A stretch of 64,000 bases of DNA from contig NC_033636.1 in the NCBI RefSeq assembly GCF_001540865.1, forward strand, positions 6,513,983 through 6,577,982, in the 5' to 3' direction. This DNA comes from Ananas comosus (lineage: Eukaryota; Streptophyta; Magnoliopsida; Poales; Bromeliaceae). Shown piece by piece: positions 1 through 12,700 of the stretch. The first letter of the stretch is position 1. Each line of letters opens with the position of its first letter. A program made the translations under genes and the position numbers. The notes below the pieces were generated by a model. It saw only the letters and a program-made list of their open reading frames with translations, made no database searches and had not been told where the DNA came from.

Positions 1-1425
1 CTTTTCCTTTTTTCTTTTTTTTTTTTCTCTTTTTTCTTTTGTTGACTGCCAGGAGAGAGAAAGAGAGGGAGGGGTACCCAACAACTCTATTTTTTTGTAT
101 TTTTTTTCTTTCTTTTCTTTCTCCTTTTTTTTTTGTTGGTTCTTCTTTTCTTTTTTTTTATTTTCATCTTCCCTCTGTCTTTTTTTTTCTTCTTTTTTTT
201 TGTTGACTGTTAGAGAGGGAAAGGGAATAACTCCCTTTTTTTTGTATTTGTTTTTTTTTTGTTCTTTTTTTTTTTGTTGGCTGCCAGAGAGAGAGCGAGA
301 GCTCAGAGAGAGCGAGAGCTCTCTCTCTCTGTACGAAACTGAGAGAGTCTCGCTCTCTCTCTCTATACGAAACTGAGAGAGAGGGGGAGTGCCCTCTTTT
401 TTTTCTCCCTTTTTTTGTTTTTTTTTTAATGAAATTTCGTCTTTTTTTTATACGAAATTTATCACGTCGAGCAATACGATCGAATCGAACGAAGATGGCA
501 AATCAAAACAGTACTCGTCTATTTTTTTTATTATCGTTTTTATCACGTTTTGTTCAAGTGCGCGGGGTTTAATCGTGTCGAGCCTATCACGAAGATGGCT
601 GCTCGATTAATCCTTTCGACCATGTCAAGCCTATCACGAAGATGGCCGCACGGTTTATGTAGTAAAATAAACGGGCTTGATCGTGTCGAGCCTATCACGA
701 AGATGGCCGCTCGATCAACCGTTTTGACCATGTCGAGCCTATCGCGAAGATAGCCGCATGGTTTTTGTAGCAAAATATCCGGTGCTCGATCAACAATTTC
801 GACCATGTTGAGTCTATCGCGAAGATGGCCGCACGGTTTAGAGATTAACCATGCATACGCACGGCGGAAGTGACGATTTGATGTCAGATTTGATCGGTTC
901 GAAACCTATCACGAAGATAGTCGGGTTGATCAAACTAACAAAAAAATCGCACTTACGCTTTTCGTAGGCATGCACATCTCTTGTTGTTGTAGAAGTCATT
1001 GTGGTTGTCGTTGTCGCCGAAGTCTCCTTTTTTTTTGTGTGGTACGGACGAAAAGTGGAGGGGTGCACTTGGCACCCCCTCTGCCAGCAAGACCAAAAAG
1101 GGGCTCCCCCTTTGGTACTTGTACACGAGAGAGAGAGGGAGAGTATATAAAAAAACTTTTTTTTTTCTTCACCTTTTTTCTTTTCTTTCTTCTTCTATTC
1201 TTCTTTTTTTCTTCTGTTTTCGGTTCTCTTTTTTCTCTTCTTTTTTTTTTAAATTTTTAAGAGGCCCCCTTATATTAAGCCTCTAATGGCTTATGCTTTT
1301 TTTTGGAAAAATTTCAAAAGGAAGGATACCTTGGTTATACAAGGTATAGATTTTTTTTTCCTTTTCCTTTCTTTTTTTTTGGAAATAGGAGGCGGGATAT
1401 TTTTTTTTTCTTTTTTTTTTTAATT
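1..1425 (-). mobile_element. Partial Tat-type LTR, copy 1
   Basis: T-rich low-complexity sequence (about 1-470) followed by a unique LTR body. The body holds a tandemly repeated motif like CGAGCCTATCACGAAGATGG (about 570-840), a TATATAAA at about 1144 and a block around 1260-1350 ending in an imperfect TACCTTGGTTATACAAGGTA palindrome. The same sequence recurs at 13967-15213 and 30789-32052. From about 645 on it appears identical by eye to 31198-31978. It stops at a single N (1426) where the other copies continue, so the right end is cut by an assembly junction. The minus strand is assigned from the pol genes of the linked element at 15972-25386. Confidence 0.75.
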
Positions 1426-1849
1426 TNTTCCAATTAAGGACCTACACAAGGTAGTCCGGCTTGTCCACCTAGCTGCCGGTGGCAGTATCAACATTCTCCC
1501 TCGAGGAATGGGTCTGTCCCACACGACCGTACAGGCGTCTCGCCACCTAGCTGCCCGTGGTAGCACATCATCCCAAGCTGGAATAAGGCTGTCCCACGCG
1601 ACCCTACAGGCTTCTCAATCCCGCATGCGCGAACTGCGTCGCAATAAGGCCAACTTCGGAGTGCCGGCTTGTAGAGAGCGACCCTCACAAGTATGTGCGA
1701 ATGAGCACAAATGGCAAGCAAGCAAAGTCATCGTCTTAGCGATCCGGTCATCATGGCTCTATCATGGAAATGATCGCCAGCAACTCATAGGTCTAGTCCA
1801 GTATCCCAAGTGAAGGTTTAACCATTCATTAAGCCCAATGCCCCTTTAT

Positions 1850-2060
1850 GGCATTAGCTTACTATATCCAAGTCCAATTCCAACACTAATGCCTCTTCAT
1901 GACATTAGGTTTTACTATGTCCACACATGTTCCAAGCCTAATGCCTCTTTATGACATTAGCTTACTATACCAATTCCAAGCCCAATGTCTCTTTATAACA
2001 TTAGCTTAATATACCAATTCCAAGCCCAATGTCTCTTATGACATTAGCTTTTCTACTATA
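1850..2060. repeat. Minisatellite, about 45-60 bp period
   Basis: Four to five degenerate repeats of a unit containing CCAAGCCCAATGTCTCTT and TATGACATTAGCTTACTATA. No coding potential is seen. It lies inside the LTR-like fragment. Confidence 0.6.
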
Positions 2061-3020
2061 CCAACATGGGTTCTAAGTCCAAGAGTGCGTTGCACCTATC
2101 ATTCTTACTATATGAAACATGATTCCCAGTCACAAACCAAGATGCCATTCACATGCTTAAACCCAACATGAAACCCTCTACTGCATAGAGGCCCAAAAAT
2201 TACATTATACATAACCTATGTATTTTAAGCATTCTAAAATTCTCAAATATTCTATCTAGCATGAATAAGTATGCAATTTCATTTTATGATAAGTAGAAAC
2301 CATCATATGAGAATTTTATCTCATTTTGGTGAGGCCAAACCCACCAAGAGTTCCACGCGGCCTTTCGTTGCTCCGACGAAGGTGCCCACAAGCCTCCTAG
2401 CTCCCTAAAGGTTAAATTAGGAGTGTTACTCGTACGTTACGAACAACACAATGGTTAAACATTAACCAACTTAACAAAAGGGCCAAAACTCACCTATAGT
2501 GTAGAAATTCCCTCACAAGCTCCAAATGGGAGATAGAACCTTTCCAATCCCACCTAGAGGAAGGCTCTAATCCAATCAATTGAGCTCCAAAAGCCCTAAC
2601 TCAAACATCCCAAAAAATAACCCTAATTTGCTCAATCTAGGGTTTCTATACAAAATTCATGAAAATCATGATTTGGAGGGGGAAAACAAGCAACTAACCT
2701 CAAAAGAAGCTCCAAACCACCCTAGAAATCAGCTAGGGTTGAACTTCTTCCCTCCAACAAGCTCCAAACACCAAGCCCAAGCTTCTCCCATGGTGGAAAT
2801 AGCACCAAGAAGCAAAAGGAGCAAAAAGAAGAGTTTAATCTTCAAAAATCCCAACAAAAATCAAAGAAAATCAAAGAGAAGGGGTGGGGGGGCTCCCTCA
2901 CCTTCTCTCCACTGTCTCCAAGCTCAGGGAACAAAGGGGGAGGCGTGGGGTATGATATAGAGTTGCAACAATGCAAATACACCCCTCAAAAACTGCCATT
3001 TCGCAATCTGGCAAAGTGTA

Positions 3021-3180
3021 CCAGTACACGGGAAAGTGTACCGGTACAAAACCCTGTACACGCAAACCCGAGGCTCGGGTTGGCAGAAAACCACATCTGT
3101 ACCGGTACAACCATCAAGGTGTACCGGTACAAAATGTGTTCCGGTACAACTATCAGGGCTGTACCGGTACACAACCCTGC
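3021..3180. repeat. Cluster of GTACCGGTAC palindromes
   Basis: Six intact or near-intact copies of the 12-base palindrome TGTACCGGTACA within 160 bp, with irregular spacing. Each copy holds two GTAC cores. A second, denser cluster lies at 40812-41092 at the equivalent place of a similar repeat. Confidence 0.8.
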
Positions 3181-3368
3181 AGAAGCTAACCCGAGATCAT
3201 ACCAAAAATCCAACTTTTTGGGTTTTGGTGCACAGTTTAAAACCTTCATTCTCGGAATGCGAGCCATAGGTCGGAACACTGTCAACGACCCTCCAGAATA
3301 TCTGGAAAAACTCGGAACACAGATCAAACACTCGAATCTCGCAATTTGCAACAGTTCAGTGTGTTACA

Positions 3369-3771
3369 GTCTTGGACCCGAATTTGCATGTGGGCTCTGT
3401 ATGTGCGCTTGGTGCTTTATTTTTTTTGACTGCTTATGAAATTTGTTTATTTGGCCAATGATGGATTGAACCATTTTTAAATTAAATAACTCAAATCCAA
3501 CTCCTCAAATTTTGTTCTTTTCTTTTTTTTCTTTTTTTTTTTTGACTGCCAGGGAGAGAGTTTTTTTTTTATTTTTCTTTTCCCTTTTTTTTTTTTTGTT
3601 GGTTCTTCCTTTCTTTTCCTTTTTTCTTTTTTTTTCTCTTTTTTCTTTTGTTGACTGCCAAGAGAGAGAGAGAGAGAGGGAGGGGTACCCAACAACTCTC
3701 TTTTTTTGTATTTTTTTCTTTCTTTTCTTTCTCCTTTTTTTTTTGTTGGTTCTTCTTCCCTTTTTTTTTTT
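3369..3771 (-). mobile_element. Fragment of Tat-element leader and LTR edge
   Basis: Matches 27475-28014: both share a CTTGGACCCGAAT...GCATGTGG block, GTGCTTTATTTTT, ATCCAACTCCTCAAATT, then the long T-rich tract with GTTGACTGCC and GGGGTACCCAA. It is in the same orientation as the intact leader and ends directly at the 25-N gap. Confidence 0.6.
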
Positions 3772-3796
3772 NNNNNNNNNNNNNNNNNNNNNNNNN
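3772..3796. other. Assembly gap of 25 N
   Basis: A run of exactly 25 N. It separates a T-rich LTR fragment from the start of the noisy inverted copy. A fixed short N-run is what gap-filling software typically leaves at an unclosed join (inference). Confidence 0.95.
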
Positions 3797-6700
3797 CGAG
3801 AGAGAATTGCTCTTCAAGCGAAGAGGTCAATGGGCAAGGTCAATCCCAAACAGAAAGGAAGGGGGCATCCATATCCCGTGAATACGATGATAATACTATT
3901 CCCCTTTAGGGTAGGAAATTTCAAACAATTTTAATGAGGTAGGCCAATTCCGGACCAACATTTGGCATCATTCAAGGACAGTGTGGTAACAACCGGCAGA
4001 AACAAGTGCATTATTGTTGCCGGCAACATTCTAGAGCTTGACCGGGATAGCTTTGAACTGGTATTATTCTGCTCGAAGATGGATTCAATCAAAACTCTGG
4101 AGTGAAATGGAGAATGTTTTTTCGAGACAGAAATTCGCTACAGTCTAGCGATACAGATTTCAATAGCCCGATCTGCAGCAACAAAAAGTAAGAAAGCATG
4201 AGTCAATGTTATGACTACATAACTCGATGGCGAAATTTTGAGTATAAATGTTGTGATACAACCCTAGCAGCAATCTCACCGCGTAGATGTTCTGCTTAAG
4301 GAGAATATACCATGGATGGCCCCGTTGCCTTTGCACTACGCAATTGTACTAGTTTCATGGACTTATACTGAACGTCTCGAAGCTAGAAAAAACTGATCCA
4401 CCAAATTTCGGGTGGGTTTCTATTCTTTCTAGACCTCGAAGGGAAAGATGGGAATAGTAAAGCCGAGACCAAAACCGTCCGTTCAAGAATTAGCTATCCA
4501 ATAATGTAGAAAAAGGAAAAAGGTCCATGCTTCAGTTGGAGCCCCGACGATCCGAAACCAACGCTAGGCGGAGAATAACTATAGAAGACGCATAGAGGAA
4601 GGAGAATAAAGTCTGGCTCCTTTAAGAGACAAAGTGAAGTAAACTATTGAATGATGCTATGTAAAAAGCGCCTGGCAGCTACCGGAGCCAAAGAGGCCAG
4701 AAGATCGTTGCAAAACGATGACACAACATTATTGTCTCTATCAATCACAGAATGGTCAGTCACCGCTTGAAGATTTGCTGGGTGTTTAAAGACTGGGTTA
4801 ATGAAGCAATATTAAAACTGGTGCATATTACTCTCTCACGTTCGTCCTGATTGACGCCACAAGTGGATAGAAACGCAATGCAATTAGTGGCGGGGACCGG
4901 AAGAAGCAGTAAGGGTTCGATTAACTCTTTTTCTTTGAGTATTTGAACACCTTTTGACTAAAGACTCGAAAATGCTCAAAAATTGAAAGAAACCCCTGGA
5001 AGAAATTATCATGGCGAGGCCCCGTTGAATGACTCAAAGTGCAACCATGCCACTAAGATGCAGCCTTCATCATCCAACATCAATCCTCCTACCTTAATCT
5101 AATCGCAAAGTAATCAAAAAAGAAGATTAAAAGGCCTGTAGATCCGGAGCCGTACGAGTCTAAGAAACGGAGCTGAAGATTTTGTATATTGACATTCCCT
5201 AGATAAACTACATACAGAAAGAAAAGCAGAGACATGTTTTAGATTAAGACTTCGCAGTCGCAAGAATGGATGGCACGACCAATCCCAATACGCAAAGATT
5301 GATGAGAAGTGTCAGATTTAGAAAATATGCTGAGCCTCCCCTTCACCCAATCAAAAACGGTTAATAAAATTAGAAAGAAGCGAAGTTTGAAGAGATAGAG
5401 ATAAGATTTATGAGGAGGCAACAAAACTTTGGTCGAGAAGTATGTACGGAAGTATGCAGAACCACCTCAGCCTATAATGTGGATAGTGAAGACGAATTCA
5501 CTTCTAGCATTAGAAACCAACGCCGATGATGATGTTGAAGCAGGTGATAGCGAGGAAAGAATTTCTGCAAAAACTTAGAAAGAAAGAAAAAAGAGAGCAA
5601 GGTCTCAAGTTGCATATACACATAAGGGCGCACAACACATAGCCTAGACTCGGTCAACGAAGAGCTGTTTAAATAAGAGTCGAACCAAAAAGAGTAATAG
5701 CGAAATGGTGATCGCTTGAGCACGAAGGATTGAACAGGGGTTGCGAGTTGATGCCCCAGCCCCCGACGAGACCTCGACCACCACCAGAAACCATCGTCTA
5801 CAAGAGATCATGGAATGCATTGATAAGAATGATGGAGCCCCGATGCCAGTGAGGGCAACACGAGAATGTATCTGGCTCGAAACCTTGACGGATTGTAGAA
5901 GATCTAAGACTATCAATTCGACAGGGAGAAACAACAATTGTTGCGAAAGAATCGAAACATCAAGTTTTAACCCCACTGGTACGCAGTCAACTGATAATCA
6001 AGAGAAAGACTCAACTTGTGGCAAAAGAGAAAGGCCTCCAAGTAATCAGATGCGATGATCGAAAAAGTGACAGAATGGTACGGTGCAAGACGTGCAAGTT
6101 CTCTGAAGGAAAACGAAACCGCTCCACTCATTGAAAACCAACCGTACGAAAAAAGGTTTGGAAAAGGAGGCAAAGAGAAGCAAACTCGATTTTCTCGCGA
6201 ACCATCAGGAGGGGGCATACACCTAGATGCAAAGAAGATCAAATGCAACCCTCGGACCCAGTAAGGCTTCAAGAATGAATTCAAGTCAGCAAGGAGCATA
6301 AGACCCCGAGAACATACCTACCATATGATGAGGATGAAGCTATTATCTGCAACTTCTGCGGAGCTAATCCATAACTCACAAAATTGCCAAACATCTAGAA
6401 AGAGTTGGAGGAGAAATCTCTCAGTAGAGAATCTTGTAGAGTAATTACTATCTCTGAAGATCACTTTGAGCGAATCGTCAACAAAACCGTAGAGGGAGGA
6501 GACGAAAAAGTAAACAACCAGCAGTGGTAAACGAAGAAAGGTGGACAGTGCAATGGTTAGTCATACGAACCTCCCATCGCAAAATCAAGAATAAAGAATG
6601 GAGACTCGTATCTTGGAAGTAGGAAATGATGTAAAGAGCTGCAGGTAACGTCATGTCTTTAAAGTTAAATCTAGACTTGTGTTCGCTACGCTGTGAAAAA

Positions 6701-9700
6701 TATGAGTCTCTCAACCAAGGATGATAATAGATTCTCCGCCTCCAGAAAGGTTAAAGGCTGTCAACGAAGAAACTCGAAATGAGATATGTAGTTGCGATCG
6801 AACATCAGTACTGATTCGAGAAATGATGAAGGTACGAAATGCGCTACAGAATAAAATTTTTAAAAGATCTGGAAACAGGTGCTGAACCGAAAAGAGCAAG
6901 AACTAAGTGCAAAGGAGAGAGATATGAGAGTTCAAGTCAGCAGGAAGACTTCCAACCTTCTCAGCAATCAAGCGGCAAGCTGGTAGCAGAAATAGGAGTA
7001 TAATGTACTCTGCTCATCTACGAAAAGTTACGGCCACTATCTGAGTGTTTATGGACGCCTCTGATGTCCTAAAAAGAACTGCAGAGAGTGTTGATCCTAT
7101 GCTCTCCAAAACTCTGACCCTTTCACTGCATATTACGACGCGCGCAGAGATCTTAAGCATCAAGAAGGCATTATACTCGTCCACAAGCCGCCATATTCAG
7201 CCTTACAGGGAAGGATGTTACTGATTCGGGAACAACACATCATAGATTGGCCATTATGATTACGGCACAGAGTGATGGAGAAAGATTGAATCAAGTCTCA
7301 ATTGACTCCTGGGTCGTCTGTGAACCTAATGACTTTAAGAACCTTGAGAGTCTTGCAATGGGACGTTGGCTATTTAAACTCAGAAAAAGGTTGTAATTCG
7401 AGGGTTCAAGACCACCAACCAGTCAAAAGGCCCTTGGGTCTATTACCTCTCCGATACAAGTTTGAAGCTGGCAAACGTGAGCAAAATTTATATCTACAAT
7501 GCAGATACTTCCTAATCTAAGGCATTGTTCAGGAAGCCTTGGTTGCATAAATATCACATAGGTTCCGTCTACCTTCATCAGTGCCTGAAATATTAAAAGA
7601 TGGGGAAAGGAATATAGAATTGATGGTGAATTCGCCATTTGAGTTTCACGAATTTATATGAAATGCAAGGAATTTTATAGAATCAGAAGTACAAAGAAGA
7701 ATCGTAGCATATCGAGAGAACAATCCTCTAAAGAGAAGAGACTTGTAGACGAAATCAAGAGGGGAAGTCAACGGTCCCGGCATCGGAAGTACTCGGAATA
7801 GCTCCGATCTCGATGAAGATGAGTTATTTGGGCTATGAAAGCTTCTTTCAAGCAATTGGAATACTCCCTCGACACATCGAAAACTCGTTAGAAGGAAACG
7901 AACACACTTTTACAGCTTATGTCACGGCTGATAGAATGATTGCAAAAGCCTTTGACATGGTGAAGATACATTGGCAATTCCTCAAGAGTTCCTGAAAAAA
8001 ATGCGCGACAGACGTTATTGCCTGCGACAAGACAGGGTTTCTGTTGAGATCATTAAAACTTCTGTCCCACCAAAGAAAGAAAGATGTTGAAGGAAGGATG
8101 GATCAAGTAAAAAGAGAAAATCCTTTTTTATAAATCAAGACGATCAAAATCGCACTATGTATCAGGATCGGAGAATTTATGATGATTGATATATATGGAG
8201 GATATAGAAATCTCCAGAATTATGTTTTCAGCTAGCTTGAAAAAGAAACCACAAAATCTTAGATTGTCCCCAAGGGAGGTCTGGGCCAATCACGAAATTC
8301 TTCCACAATGGACCCGCAAAGTGTCCGCAAGAACACACTCCGCAAATGGGCAATCTAAGCAATACGGCAGAGGCTTATGATATTACAGAAGTTCCACATT
8401 ATCATAGATATCTATCACCTGTAATATGATCAAGGGAATGCGATATTCGCTGAAAATTTGGTCGATAACAAAACTCTTTGAACCAAAGATGACACCTCAA
8501 GGCTTTGAAGATGGGGGAAAAAACCAAGCCAATGTAGATGATACTTCTCGAGATAAATTTGGGAGACTGGAAGAAGACGCCGAGACCCACTTATAAGTGC
8601 ACTTGCTTCCAGAAGAAAACATGAGAAGAATAAAGAGCATGCTGACAGAATTTAAAGATTGCTATTGCATGAGGTTATAAAAAAAGGGCCTTTAATCCAT
8701 GAAGTGGCTGTTCATAAGCTAGCTATAGATTCTCCAGCCATCCAGTCAAACAGGACTCCTAGGAGGAGCAGGTGTGATCTGGAAGAGCAGAATAATTGTC
8801 GGAAACCAAAAAGCTCATTGAGGCAGGCTTATAAAGGAGGAGAAATATGCTACCTGGATCTGCTAGTAATTGTCCCGGTCAGAAAAAGAATGCCCAAATT
8901 CGTATATGCGTCGATATATTCGGGAACTTAAATAAAGGCTTGCCCAAAAGATGATTTCCGCTACCAATACGAACTGATGATTGACAATACCCTCGAGTTG
9001 CGGCCATTCTCGTTATGATGCTCATCCAAGATTATAAATCAAATCAAGATGGGGCCGGAGGACCGAGAAAGCATACTGGCATTCAGCATCCTACGGAATA
9101 TATTGTTATAAAAGTCATCCTTTCGCCTTAAGACACGCCGGAGCTAATATCAGCGGGAGATGACTAAATATTTGATGATCTGCTCCACAAGACAGTAGAG
9201 TGCGTATGTTGATGATTGGTTGTGAAAAGAAGAACAAAGGAAATCACCTTCCAAGATCTAACCACTGGTCTTGCACCCGATTGAGAGAAGTATACAGTTA
9301 AAATGAACCCGCTCAAATTGCATGTCGGAGTTTTTCTGGCAAATTTTTAGGGTTCACTTGGTCAAGGGCATCAGGGATAGAAATCGATCCTTCGCAAAAT
9401 TAAAGCTATTATGGAGATGCGCCTCCAAAGAATTCTAAAACAACTTCGAGTCCTTCAGGGAAGATTACATATATCAAAGGATTTATTTCAAATCTCTCTG
9501 GTAGGGGTCAAACTTTTCTTCTAAAACTAGTAAAGAAGGATGCCCATTCGTCTAGGACACAGATGCCAAACAGCTTTCAAAGACAGATAAAAAGGGTAGA
9601 CTTAATGAATCCACGCATGTATTCGCTCGCTCTGATACCAGCGACAAACCCTTGATATTTATGCACAGGCATGCTCTGACGGGTCATTGAGCACTTTTGG

Positions 9701-12700
9701 CGGCAAAATAATGAAGAAAGGCAAAACAAGTCTCTATACTATCTCAGCTAGAATGTTGGTGAGGGCAAAAAATTCATATTCACCAAATAGAAAATGCATC
9801 TGCTTACGCCTTATTTGGCTGTCAGAAGCTGAGGCATTATAATGCCTGAACACAAAAAATTTATTTAGTGTCAAAAGTTGATCCGCGTCAAATTTAATGA
9901 CAAACCCGTTGAACTGCAGGCGAAGCAAAATGGACAGTTATCCTTCTAGATTTTGACATCATCCACATGCCAACAAAGGCTGTAAGGGGCAAGCATCGTG
10001 ATTTTTTAGCATGCACAGCCCAGTACCGTGACGGTTCACCTCTAGGTGGGCGCCTAACCAGATGAAGAAGACCTAGTTGTTGAGGATGAAGCAATCCATA
10101 CTGGATATATATTTCGATGGACATCGTCTCATACTCACCTGGCATATAGCCGCAAATATTCCCAAGTAAGGGCAGCGTCGGTCTGATTTTTTGTGACGCC
10201 TGAGAGAGGAATTTGCGGTACTCTCTAGCGGCGTTCCTGAGCTCCCGCAACAAGATAATGAAAGCTAATATGAACGCCTTAATTGCGGGGAGTAGAAATA
10301 GCCGTCTTCATAATATACATACGCTAACTATCTAATGTGGGACTCAATTATTCATTAAAAGTGATGGTGAATATAACAGTCCACAAGCCTGGAATTTGAC
10401 CAAGTATCAAAAACGGTGCAAGAACTCATGAAGGAAATACGCAAATTCACGCTGGAAGGAGTCTCCACGAGCTATAAACTGGAATGCTGATGCCTCTAGC
10501 CAGATGGCTAAAGAGCTAGCCTGGTCCCAATCTGACAAGTCCATTGACTATTAAGAATAAAAAGTATCTTGTCCACCTACGGACTAAAATCTGAAGAAGG
10601 ATCGAAAGAAATTCCAGAAGGCAATATCACTAAAGATTAAAGTGAAAAATGATGTGGAGGGAGCCTTCATCTAATTATTTAAAAACACAAACGAACTCCC
10701 TGAAAAAAGCAAAACAATTCAGTTGAAAAAGAGGGCGATGCGGTACCTTTCGTGAATAAATACCCTCTATAAATGTCTTATGATCATTATGGTTGAGATG
10801 TTATATCACCAGAAGAAATCAAACAGGTCATGCATGACGTTCATCGGTGTATGTGGTGCACACCAATCTGGTCCGAAAATGCCCTCAAGAATTAAGCGCC
10901 TGGGCTCATCACTGGCCCACAATGCTTGAAGATTGTAGTGGAATATGCTAGGTAAATGCCTACCAATACAAGTTCCATAGCGATTTTATTCATACAACAT
11001 CAGAACCCTCTACACCGATCAATTGGCCTCTTGGCCGTTTTGATATATGGGAACAGACGTCATAAGGGCACATTAATTCGCTCCCTCATCCGAGGACACA
11101 AATTTATTTCTCACAGCAACAGACTACTTCTCTAGATAAGCTGAGGCTATTCTTTTAGAGACGTGAAAGCCGAAAAATGTTGACAAAATTTTTTAAGAGA
11201 AAATATTTTGAACGCGCTTCGAGTGCTCGTCGAAATAATCTCTGACAATGGCTCAGCCTCCCCAAAAGTTAAAGTTAGCAGATTTGCCTCCCACCATAAA
11301 ATCGAGCCGGCGATATCGTCAATCATAATCAAGAGCTAATGGTTTGGCCTGGAACTTTCCAATAAGACCCCTGGTTAACTTCTGAAAGAAAATTATTGGT
11401 AAAATAAGAGGGAATCGTCACGACCAGATTTCTCAAATGCGCTCTGGCTTACCGACGACTTTAAGACTCCTACTCAGCAGCACCTTATTTTGGTTTACGG
11501 ACGTGAAGTTGTCCTTTCCCGAAGTAACTAACCATGCAAGGTATGGCGGTTCAAAAGCGAAATGACAGATGAAGAAATACTTCTGAGACTTGATGAACTA
11601 GACTCCCTGAGAGTAGCGGTTGGCTGGCTGCCAACAAACCTAGAGCTTATCAATCTCAAATGTCAAGGGCTAGAATAAACTTAGCACGTGTCCGGAACTC
11701 TTTCAGCAGGAGATGTACCTAGTTTCATCGCGAACGGGCCGTATATTATTATAAACAAACATGCCGGGGCAAATTCGATGCCAAATTGGGAAGGTCCGCT
11801 ATTTATAGGAAAACGTCATGAGGGGGAGCTTACATATCGCACGCAAAGGAGAAGACCGTCCACCGATGCAACGGACGATTTTTGAGTACTATCTCATAAA
11901 AGAAAAAATAAAAAAAAACGAGAAAAAAGAAAAAAAAAAAAAAGGATAAAAGAACAGAAATCCGACTGTGAATAAATTTCACAGGCAAAAATGAAATCCC
12001 CACTGTGAGAAACCAGCATTTGACTCAAAGGCAATTAGGGGAAAGGTTTCTCAGGCGAAAACGCCTCACGGCGCTATTTCCAATAAACCTAAAATACCAC
12101 ACATTTTTCTGCCGACGATGGAGATGCTACTCACCCTTGGGGTCGATTATGCGGCAGCAATCTAAACATAATCGAATGCCTTCGCGGAGGCCAATAACTC
12201 AGCAATATTTCTTTTTCGCCCTGCTCGCTGACGTGGAATGCTAACTCACACTTTGGGGTCGGTTATCGCGAGCTAATCTCGATATACGAGTTGCTTCGAG
12301 GCCAAACAAGACCAGAAAACTTCATTTTCCTTTCCTCGCCGACGCATGAATGTTCTAACTCACCCTTCGCGGATCGGTTATCGTAGCAATCTGATATATC
12401 CGAGTTACTTCCGGGGCCAAATAAGATTAACACAAGTATCTTTGTTTTCCTGTTGAGATCTGGCTCGCATGCAAGGATTAATTGCAAATAGATTAGTCGG
12501 TCAAACTGACGGGCTCCTCAAAAAAAAAAAAAAAAAAGGGAAGAAACGAACTGTAAAAGGAATGAAATAAAACAAAAAGTGTTCACGCTTTTTCTGCTCG
12601 CAAAAGCTCACAGCAAAGATGGGGGGCACTTTGTTGAGTAAAAAAAAAAAATGGAAAAAAATAAAAATAAAAAAAAAAAAAATATTAATAAACGAGAAGA

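Larger units (their letters stand above)
1427..3368 (-). mobile_element. LTR-like fragment with TGTACCGGTACA cluster
   Basis: Gene-poor sequence that, read on the minus strand, begins TGTAACACACTGAAC at 3368. It then carries the palindrome cluster (3021-3180), then AGGGTTT/AGCTT-rich sequence. This is the same order of parts as the repeat at 40738-43191 on the plus strand, although the two are too diverged for me to align throughout. I infer an LTR or solo LTR of a related family, truncated at the N at 1426. The 126-codon frame at 2580-2960 shows no domain and lies in the repeat, so I do not call a gene. Confidence 0.4.

Noticed and set aside
95..376. Phe/Ser-rich open frames in T-rich tracts (also 3512-3934, 27780-28200, 30440-30958)
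   Set aside because: Low-complexity T/CT sequence of the LTR; frames differ between copies and show no domain.
5472..5976. Independent gene in the noisy arm
   Set aside because: Every stretch corresponds to the acidic linker of the clean arm at 21600-22300 read in reverse complement with indels.
9631..9642. GCTCTGATACCA, reverse complement of an initiator-Met primer-binding site
   Set aside because: Lies inside the noisy RNase H copy; the clean arm has GCTCTGATACATGG there, so the match comes from sequence errors and no LTR end is adjacent.
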